A stretch of 12,040 nucleotides of DNA, taken from assembly GCA_005881235.1 (NCBI GenBank), contig VBEQ01000119.1, positions 1 to 12,040 of the forward strand. The letters run 5' to 3'. Under the pieces are notes generated by a model. The model saw nothing but the letters and a program-made list of their open reading frames with translations. It was not told the DNA's origin and did not search any database. A program made the translations under genes and the position numbers. The stretch comes from Chloroflexota bacterium. GTDB lineage: Bacteria; Chloroflexota; Dormibacteria; CF-121. Below, piece after piece: positions 7,889-12,040 of this stretch (position 1 is its first letter; the number at the start of each line of letters is the position of its first letter).

Positions 7889-7902
7889 CGACCGCAGGTC
7901 GC
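7888..7902. promoter_or_regulatory. Small perfect hairpin between secY and adk
   Basis: GCGACC-GCA-GGTCGC forms a six-pair perfect stem with a three-base loop, beginning on the last base of the secY stop codon and ending 11 bases before the adk ATG. No T-run follows, so it does not look like an intrinsic terminator. It occupies the place where a ribosome binding site for adk would lie, and no clear Shine-Dalgarno is visible. It may damp or time adk translation or mark RNA processing; this is inference, and a chance palindrome of this size in GC-rich DNA is possible. Confidence 0.35.
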
Positions 7903-7913
7903 GAGCTGTTCCG

Positions 7914-8582
7914 ATGAATTTGATTCTTTTCGGCGCGCCCGGAGCGGGCAAGGGCACCCAGACCGGGTCCCTCATCGAGACCTATCACATCCCGGCGATT
8001 GCGACCGGCGATATGCTGCGTGCCCAGCGACGGGCGGGATCCGCGCTCGGCGAGCAGGTCAAGGGCTATATGGACCGCGGCGAGCTGGTGCCGGACACGC
8101 TGATGATCGACATCATCAGGACGCGGCTGCAAGAGCCCGACGCCAGGGAGGGCTTCATCCTCGATGGCTTCCCGCGAACCGTTGCCCAGGCCGAGGCGTT
8201 GGACGCCATGCTCGACCGGCTCGGCCGGCGCGTCGACGCGGTCATCTATCTTCGGGTCAGCCGCCAGGTGCTGATCGACCGGCTATCGCATCGTTATTGC
8301 TGCCGCACCTGCGGCGCGGTTTACACCTTTACGCCGCAGCAGGCCCGCGACCTCCCCCGCTGCACGGCCGATGGCGGTGAGCTCTATCAGCGGCCCGATG
8401 ACCGGCCAGAGATCGTGGCGCATCGCATCGACGTCTTCCTCACGCACACCGCGCCGCTGATCGATTACTACACCGGGCAGCACAAGCTCGAGAACATCGA
8501 CGGCCAGATGTCGGTCGACGATGTGCGGGCCGACATCACCCGGCGGCTCAGCGCGCTCCGCAAGGGGGCCGGCTCGCGATGA
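7914..8582 (+). CDS. adk: Adenylate kinase, zinc-LID type
   Basis: Adenylate kinase catalyses ATP + AMP = 2 ADP in the cytoplasm. The P-loop GAPGAGKGT is at residues 7-15. The AMP-binding region has ATGDMLR (30-36) and ILDGFPRT (82-89). The long LID domain carries Cys130, Cys133, Cys150 and Asp153, the Cys3-Asp zinc site known from Bacillus-type enzymes, followed by GGELYQRPDD (154-163). At 222 residues it is a long-form bacterial Adk. The ATG follows a 25-base gap after secY with a weak ribosome binding site. The stop overlaps the map start (ATGA). The secY-adk-map neighbourhood is typical outside Proteobacteria. Confidence 0.98.
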   Translation: MNLILFGAPGAGKGTQTGSLIETYHIPAIATGDMLRAQRRAGSALGEQVKGYMDRGELVPDTLMIDIIRTRLQEPDAREGFILDGFPRTVAQAEALDAMLDRLGRRVDAVIYLRVSRQVLIDRLSHRYCCRTCGAVYTFTPQQARDLPRCTADGGELYQRPDDRPEIVAHRIDVFLTHTAPLIDYYTGQHKLENIDGQMSVDDVRADITRRLSALRKGAGSR

Positions 8583-9349
8583 TCATTTACAAGTCGCCGG
8601 CCGAGATCGACCTGATGCGGGAGGCGGGCGCCATCCTCGGGGAAGCCCTCGCGCACCTGCAGCCGATGGCCCGGCCCGGCGTGACCCTGCTCGAGCTCGA
8701 CCGCGAAGCGGACCGCTTCATCCGGGCGCGTGACTGCATCCCCGGGTTCGTTGGCTACCAGGGCTACCGGAACGCCATCTGCACCTCGGTCAACGACCAG
8801 GTTGTCCATGGCATTCCGACCAATCGCAAGCTCCGGGAGGGCGATCTGCTGAGCCTCGACGCCGGCCTGATCCACCGCGGCTTCTGGGCCGATGCCGGGC
8901 TCACCGTCGGCGTCGGCAAAATTCCGCCTCAGGCCCAGCGTCTGATGGACGTCACCCGCGAGTCGCTGTCGATCGGGATCGAGCAAGCCCGCGTTGGCAA
9001 CCGGATCGGTGACATCAGCGCCGCCGTACAGCAGCACGTCGAGCAGGCCGGCTTCTCGGTCGTCCGCTCCTTCGTTGGGCATGGCATCGGCCGCGACATG
9101 CACGAGGATCCCCAGGTCCCCAACTTCGGCATCGCGGGCACCGGGCCGTTGCTCAAGCCGGGTATGGTGCTGGCGATCGAGCCGATGGTCAACGCTGGCG
9201 GGCCGGACGTGGCGCTGCTCGGCGACGGCTGGACGGTGGTCACAGCGGACCACAGCCTGTCCGCCTATTTTGAACACTCCGTGGCGATCACCCTGGATGG
9301 GCCCGAGATCCTGACGGTCTCCAAGAAGGCCCTGCCGGCGCGCCCATGA
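8579..9349 (+). CDS. map: Methionine aminopeptidase, type I
   Basis: Map removes the initiator methionine from nascent proteins, after deformylation, when the second residue is small. It is a two-metal pita-bread peptidase. All five metal ligands are present: Asp94 (LSLDAG), Asp105 (FWADAGLT), His168 (FVGHGIGRDMHEDP), Glu201 (AIEPMV) and Glu232 (FEHSVAIT). The substrate-contacting His78 is in VVHGIP. At 256 residues it is a minimal type Ia enzyme without the N-terminal zinc-finger or SH3-binding extension seen in some lineages. Its start overlaps the adk stop by four bases. No KOW-protein gene lies between map and infA, unlike in Bacillus. Confidence 0.98.
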   Translation: MIIYKSPAEIDLMREAGAILGEALAHLQPMARPGVTLLELDREADRFIRARDCIPGFVGYQGYRNAICTSVNDQVVHGIPTNRKLREGDLLSLDAGLIHRGFWADAGLTVGVGKIPPQAQRLMDVTRESLSIGIEQARVGNRIGDISAAVQQHVEQAGFSVVRSFVGHGIGRDMHEDPQVPNFGIAGTGPLLKPGMVLAIEPMVNAGGPDVALLGDGWTVVTADHSLSAYFEHSVAITLDGPEILTVSKKALPARP

Positions 9350-9376
9350 TTGAACTTGGTGATCTTGTGGTAAGCT
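9350..9376 (+). promoter_or_regulatory. Candidate promoter upstream of infA
   Basis: Immediately after the map stop there is a locally AT-rich stretch. TTGAAC (9350-9355) resembles a -35 box. TGGTAAGCT (9368-9376) reads as an extended -10 (TGN followed by TAAGCT, matching TAnnnT). The spacer is 15 bases, shorter than ideal but tolerated with an extended -10. Transcription would start near 9383, giving a leader of about 37-43 bases before infA. It would allow the infA-rpmJ-rpsM-rpsK-rpsD-rpoA block to be transcribed apart from secY-adk-map. It was picked by eye and is not proven. Confidence 0.45.
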
Positions 9377-9387
9377 ATTCGTTCGTG

Positions 9388-9403
9388 CGCCGGAAATCCG
9401 GCG
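9388..9403. promoter_or_regulatory. GC-rich hairpin in the infA leader
   Basis: CGCCGG-AAAT-CCGGCG is a perfect six-pair stem with a four-base loop, between the candidate -10 and the infA start codon. What follows is ATTCTGTC rather than a T-run, so a classical terminator is unlikely. At the 5' end of the predicted leader it could stabilise the mRNA or take part in translational control. It does not resemble the pseudoknot leader of the E. coli alpha operon, and no known ribosomal-protein leader family is recognised. Confidence 0.5.
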
Positions 9404-9419
9404 ATTCTGTCGTGGGTAT

Positions 9420-9632
9420 TTGCCCGTGACGGGGATTGTCGTCGGACGAGTGGTGGAGCCGATGCCCAACGCGCTCTACCGTGTCGAGCTCGAGACCGGC
9501 CACAGGATCGTGGCACACGTGGCGCCGGCCGCGCGGCTTCGGTTTCTCCGGGTGATCCCGGGTGACCGCGTCCGCGTCGAGGTGTCAGAGCTCGATCCGG
9601 GGCGCGGACGAATCGTGCGAAAGGCAGAGTGA
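9420..9632 (+). CDS. infA: Translation initiation factor IF-1, divergent, non-ATG start
   Basis: IF-1 is an OB-fold protein that occupies the 30S A site during initiation and cooperates with IF-2 and IF-3. GRVVEPMPNALYRVELETGH (residues 9-28), VIPGDRVRVEV (45-55) and GRGRIV (61-66) identify the family, as does placement before rpmJ. Two things are unusual. The near-invariant SGKMR loop that inserts near 16S helix 44 reads APAAR here (35-39), and the usual TPYD reads SELD. No ATG is available: the frame is open back to 9363 but offers only TTG at 9420 or GTG at 9426. GTG is better spaced from a weak GTGGG (9412-9416) and would give 68 residues. The N terminus is shorter than usual by six or more residues. 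Confidence 0.88.
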   Translation: MPVTGIVVGRVVEPMPNALYRVELETGHRIVAHVAPAARLRFLRVIPGDRVRVEVSELDPGRGRIVRKAE

Positions 9633-9635
9633 GAA

Positions 9636-9749
9636 ATGAAAGTTCGAGCGTCGGTCAAGAAAATATGTGCGAAGTGCAAGGTCATCAAGCGCGGCGGCGC
9701 GGTGCGGGTCATCTGCGTGACGCCGAAACACAACCAGAGGCAGGGATAA
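9636..9749 (+). CDS. rpmJ: Large ribosomal subunit protein bL36, zinc-binding
   Basis: bL36 is the smallest ribosomal protein, bound to 23S rRNA near the base of the L7/L12 stalk. The 37-residue product begins [15 protein letters not shown] and ends NQRQG, the family pattern. The zinc ligands Cys11, Cys14, Cys27 and His32 are all present, so this is the zinc-containing (C+) form. The gene starts three bases after the infA stop and ends eight bases before rpsM, as in most Gram-positive and Chloroflexota clusters. The ribosome binding site is weak (GTGAGA). Confidence 0.97.
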   Translation: MKVRASVKKICAKCKVIKRGGAVRVICVTPKHNQRQG

Positions 9750-9757
9750 GAGGGTAG

Positions 9758-10141
9758 ATGGCTCGAATTGCTGGCGTTGACATCCCCCGGGAGAAGCGCG
9801 TCGAGATCGCTCTCACGTACATCTTCGGGGTCGGTCCCCACACCGCGCGGCGCGTCCTGACGATCGCGAACGTCGATCCGAACCTGCGCGTCAAGAACCT
9901 CAACGACGAGCAGGTCGGCCGCCTTCGCGATGTTCTCGACAAGGAAGCCAAGGTCGAAGGCGAACTGCGCCGCGAGATCGCGCTCAATATCAAGCGGCTG
10001 ATGGAGATCGGGACCTATCGCGGGCTGCGCCACCGGCGCGGCCTGCCCGTGCGCGGTCAGCGCACCCGGACCAACGCCCGCACGCGGCGGGGTCCGCGCA
10101 AGACGGTCGGCGTGCGCAAGAAGGCCGAGGCAAAGAAGTAA
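9758..10141 (+). CDS. rpsM: Small ribosomal subunit protein uS13
   Basis: uS13 is in the 30S head, contacts uL5 through intersubunit bridges, and reaches the P-site tRNA with its C-terminal tail. [30 protein letters not shown] sequence opens the protein, with a helix-hairpin-helix-like GVGPHTA (24-30). [19 protein letters not shown] (85-103) followed by the basic [17 protein letters not shown] tail is diagnostic. The 127 residues are within the usual 115-130. AAGAGGG at 9748-9754 serves as ribosome binding site, close to the ATG. Five bases separate it from rpsK. Confidence 0.98.
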   Translation: MARIAGVDIPREKRVEIALTYIFGVGPHTARRVLTIANVDPNLRVKNLNDEQVGRLRDVLDKEAKVEGELRREIALNIKRLMEIGTYRGLRHRRGLPVRGQRTRTNARTRRGPRKTVGVRKKAEAKK

Positions 10142-10146
10142 CAGTC

Positions 10147-10539
10147 ATGCCCAAGAAGAAGGTCGTCCGCACCCGCCGCCGCGAGAAGAAGCACGTCATC
10201 GTGGGGCAGGCGCACATCCAGTCCACCTTCAACAACACCGTGGTGTCGCTGACCGACGCCCAGGGCAACGTGCTGGCCTGGGGGAGCGCCGGCAGCCAGG
10301 GCTTCAAGGGCTCGCGCAAGAGCACCCCCTTTGCCGCCCAGATCACCGCGGAAGCGACGGCGCGTCGCGCCATGGAACACGGCCTCAAGCAGATCGAGAT
10401 CTTCGTCAAGGGCCCGGGAGCCGGCCGCGAGGCCGCCATCCGCTCCCTGCAGGCGGCGGGTCTCGAGGTCACGGCGATCACGGACGTCACGCCGATCCCG
10501 CACAACGGCTGCCGCCCGCCGAAGCGGAGGCGCGTCTAA
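10147..10539 (+). CDS. rpsK: Small ribosomal subunit protein uS11
   Basis: uS11 lies on the 30S platform near the mRNA exit, where the Shine-Dalgarno helix forms. [20 protein letters not shown] (23-42), [21 protein letters not shown] (45-65), [13 protein letters not shown] (87-99) and the end [13 protein letters not shown] (118-130) are near-invariant. The Asn-Gly at 120-121 corresponds to the site that becomes isoaspartate in E. coli uS11. Length 130 is standard. No strong Shine-Dalgarno is visible close to the ATG. The stop codon directly abuts the rpsD ATG. Confidence 0.98.
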   Translation: MPKKKVVRTRRREKKHVIVGQAHIQSTFNNTVVSLTDAQGNVLAWGSAGSQGFKGSRKSTPFAAQITAEATARRAMEHGLKQIEIFVKGPGAGREAAIRSLQAAGLEVTAITDVTPIPHNGCRPPKRRRV

Positions 10540-11166
10540 ATGGCCCGCTACGAAGGCCCGGTCTGCCGCCACTGCCGCCGCGAGGGCGTCAAGCTCTTCC
10601 TCAAGGGAGAGAAGTGCTTCACCAAGTGCACCCTCGACCGTCGCGCGATGCCGCCCGGCATGCACACCCAGGTTCGCCGCCGCAAGGTGTCCGACTACGG
10701 GATCCAGCTGCGCGCCAAGCAGCGCGCGCGCCGCATCTACTTCCTGCTCGAGGGCCAGTTCCGGCTCTACTTCGACCGGGCCGCGAAGATGGCCGGCGTC
10801 ACCGGCCTCAACCTGCTCCGCCTGTTGGAGACGCGGCTCGACAACGTCGTCTACCGGGTTGGCTTCGCCGCCTCGCGACGGGACGCCCGCCAGCTCGTCT
10901 CCCACCGGCACATCACCGTCAACGGTCGGCTTGTCAACATCCCCTCGTATGCCGTGCGCATCGGCGATGTGATCGCGATCAAGGAAAAGAGCAAGGACGT
11001 CGACCGGATCAAGAATGCCCTCGACGCCGGCGAGCAGCGCCCGGTGGTTCCCTGGCTCAGCCTGGACAAAGACAACATGACCGCGAAAGTCACCGCGCAA
11101 CCCGGACGCGACGACATGGACCAGACCATCCAGGAGCAGCTGATCGTCGAGTTTTATTCGCGCTAA
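10540..11166 (+). CDS. rpsD: Small ribosomal subunit protein uS4, zinc-binding form
   Basis: uS4 nucleates 30S assembly at the 16S five-way junction, helps form the mRNA entry channel and can regulate its own operon. The N terminus has Cys9, Cys12, Cys26 and Cys30, a zinc site like that of Thermus uS4, but with three residues between the last two cysteines where Thermus has four. The S4 RNA-binding motif spans about 98-150 (RLDNVVYRVGFAASRRDARQ onward, with VNGRLVNIPSYAVRIGDVI). The C terminus IQEQLIVEFYSR is typical. At 208 residues it has family-normal length. A good GGAGG at 10526-10530 lies nine bases before the ATG, inside the end of rpsK. Confidence 0.98.
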   Translation: MARYEGPVCRHCRREGVKLFLKGEKCFTKCTLDRRAMPPGMHTQVRRRKVSDYGIQLRAKQRARRIYFLLEGQFRLYFDRAAKMAGVTGLNLLRLLETRLDNVVYRVGFAASRRDARQLVSHRHITVNGRLVNIPSYAVRIGDVIAIKEKSKDVDRIKNALDAGEQRPVVPWLSLDKDNMTAKVTAQPGRDDMDQTIQEQLIVEFYSR

Positions 11167-11188
11167 TTCCATTCATTCAAGGAGCACC

Positions 11189-12040
11189 ATGATCGATATC
11201 GCCCAACCCCAAGTCAAAAGCATCGAGAACTCTGCCACCTACGGAAAGTTCGAGATCGAGCCGCTCGAGCCCGGCTTCGGCACCACATTGGGCAACGCGC
11301 TTCGCCGCGTTTTGCTGAGCACGCTGAAGGGCGCCGCTGTCACCTCGGTCTCGATCGAGGGTGTCGCGCACGAGTTTTCCTCGATCCCGTACGTCAAAGA
11401 GGACGTCACCGAGATCATCCTCAACCTCAAGGGGCTGAACCTGATCTCCTACAGTGACGATCCCGTCCGCCTCACGCTGGACGTGACCGGCCCCCGCGAG
11501 GTCAAGGCGTCCGACATCCAGGCGCCGAGTGACGTCGAGATCGTCAACCCCGAGCTCTACATCTGCACGCTCGACAGCAACAAGGGCCGGCTCCGCATGG
11601 AGCTGACTGTCGAGCGCGGCAAGGGCTATGTGCCGGCCGACCGGAACAAGAAGGAGGGCCAGCCGATCGGCGTGATTCCGATCGACGCCATCTTCAGCCC
11701 GGTCGTGAAGGCGAACTTCCTGATCGAGAAGACCCGCGTTGGCCAGGAGACCGACTGGGACAGGCTGATCCTCGAGGTCTGGACCGACGGGACGATCGTC
11801 CCCGACCAGGCCATCAGCGAGGCGGCCAAGCAGTTCACCTCGCACCTCGGTCTCTTCACCCGCTTCACCGAGCGGATCAAGGACGCCGACGTGCCGCAGC
11901 AGAAGGGGAACGACCTCTCCTCGCGGCTGGCGGACGTGCCGATCGAGGACCTCGACCTCTCCGTTCGCGCCCTGAACTGCCTCAAGGCCAACGAGATCAC
12001 CAAGGTCGGCCAGCTGGTGGCGCTGCGCGAGGAGGATCTT
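11189..12040 (+). CDS. rpoA: DNA-directed RNA polymerase alpha subunit (partial, 3' end cut by the window)
   Basis: RpoA dimerises to scaffold RNA polymerase assembly and contacts activators and UP elements. The 284 codons present cover the N-terminal domain, with the dimer/beta-contact segment EPGFGTTLGNALRRVLLSTL (27-46), a PYVKEDVTEIILNLK-type block and YVPADRNKKEGQPIG. The start of the C-terminal domain follows. There IEDLDLSVRALNCLKANEI carries Arg260, Asn263 and Cys264 at the places of E. coli Arg265, Asn268 and Cys269, the DNA-contacting surface. About 30-45 residues should follow beyond 12040, and rplQ would be the expected next gene. AAGGAG at 11179-11184 is a well-placed ribosome binding site in the 22-base gap after rpsD. 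Confidence 0.98.
   Translation, partial: MIDIAQPQVKSIENSATYGKFEIEPLEPGFGTTLGNALRRVLLSTLKGAAVTSVSIEGVAHEFSSIPYVKEDVTEIILNLKGLNLISYSDDPVRLTLDVTGPREVKASDIQAPSDVEIVNPELYICTLDSNKGRLRMELTVERGKGYVPADRNKKEGQPIGVIPIDAIFSPVVKANFLIEKTRVGQETDWDRLILEVWTDGTIVPDQAISEAAKQFTSHLGLFTRFTERIKDADVPQQKGNDLSSRLADVPIEDLDLSVRALNCLKANEITKVGQLVALREEDL

Noticed and set aside
9388..9403. Reading the hairpin after map as a Rho-independent terminator
   Set aside because: No T-run follows (ATTCTGTC), and the stem is only six pairs. A leader element is more likely.
8468..9469. 333-codon open frame on the minus strand over adk, map and infA
   Set aside because: It overlaps genes with complete catalytic motifs and has no family-like motif; it is explained by codon bias.
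10057..11172. 371-codon open frame on the minus strand across rpsM, rpsK and rpsD
   Set aside because: It is the antisense shadow of three unmistakable ribosomal protein genes. Its composition (Ala, Asp, Arg, His, Leu, Val) is what high-GC third positions produce, with no recognisable domain.
1..12040. Mobile element, CRISPR array, toxin-antitoxin pair or other accessory system
   Set aside because: Every stretch over about 75 bases is explained by a conserved housekeeping gene on one strand. No transposase, terminal inverted repeats, regularly spaced repeats or foreign base composition was seen.

Overview
The window is one strand-uniform, tightly packed stretch of the bacterial S10-spc-alpha ribosomal protein supercluster, all genes on the + strand. 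It starts in the last codons of rplV (uL22) and ends inside rpoA. Order: (rplV)-rpsC-rplP-rpmC-rpsQ-rplN-rplX-rplE-rpsZ(uS14 zinc type)-rpsH-rplF-rplR-rpsE-rpmD-rplO-secY-adk-map-infA-rpmJ-rpsM-rpsK-rpsD-(rpoA). There are 24 genes, 22 complete and 2 cut by the window ends. Two were worked out by hand: rpmJ, which is very short, and rplR, whose start lies inside a longer open frame. No tRNA, rRNA, mobile element, CRISPR array or phage gene was seen, and no gene-free stretch exceeds about 75 bases.

Organism: a high-GC bacterium with strong G/C bias at third codon positions, which also produces long antisense shadow frames. The secY-adk-map-infA-rpmJ-rpsM-rpsK-rpsD-rpoA order, a zinc-type 61-residue uS14, a four-cysteine uS4, a CxxC/CxxC uL24 and a Cys3-Asp zinc-LID adenylate kinase fit the Terrabacteria side (Chloroflexota, Dormibacterota, Actinomycetota, Bacillota). 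My guess is Chloroflexota or Dormibacterota-like, probably an environmental genome, but the phylum is inference and I cannot search.

Layout: positions 1-1957 hold the end of the S10 operon and 1954-6583 the spc ribosomal proteins. Positions 6587-9349 hold the export channel SecY, adenylate kinase and methionine aminopeptidase. Positions 9420-12040 hold initiation factor 1 and the alpha-operon genes. Genes are joined by 1- or 4-base stop/start overlaps or gaps of a few bases, so transcription and translation are probably coupled. The only clear interruption is the 70-base map-infA gap, which is AT-rich and holds a promoter-like extended -10 and a GC hairpin. A second small hairpin lies in the 25-base secY-adk gap.

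The genes work together in making ribosomes (small and large subunit proteins), starting translation (IF-1), trimming the initiator methionine (Map), exporting proteins (SecY), transcribing (RpoA) and balancing nucleotides (Adk). I found no new accessory system. What stands out is a set of long low-complexity tails (Ala/Pro/Lys/Glu) on uL22, uS3, uL16, uL29, uS5 and uL15, and an IF-1 that has lost a nearly invariant motif and has no ATG start.
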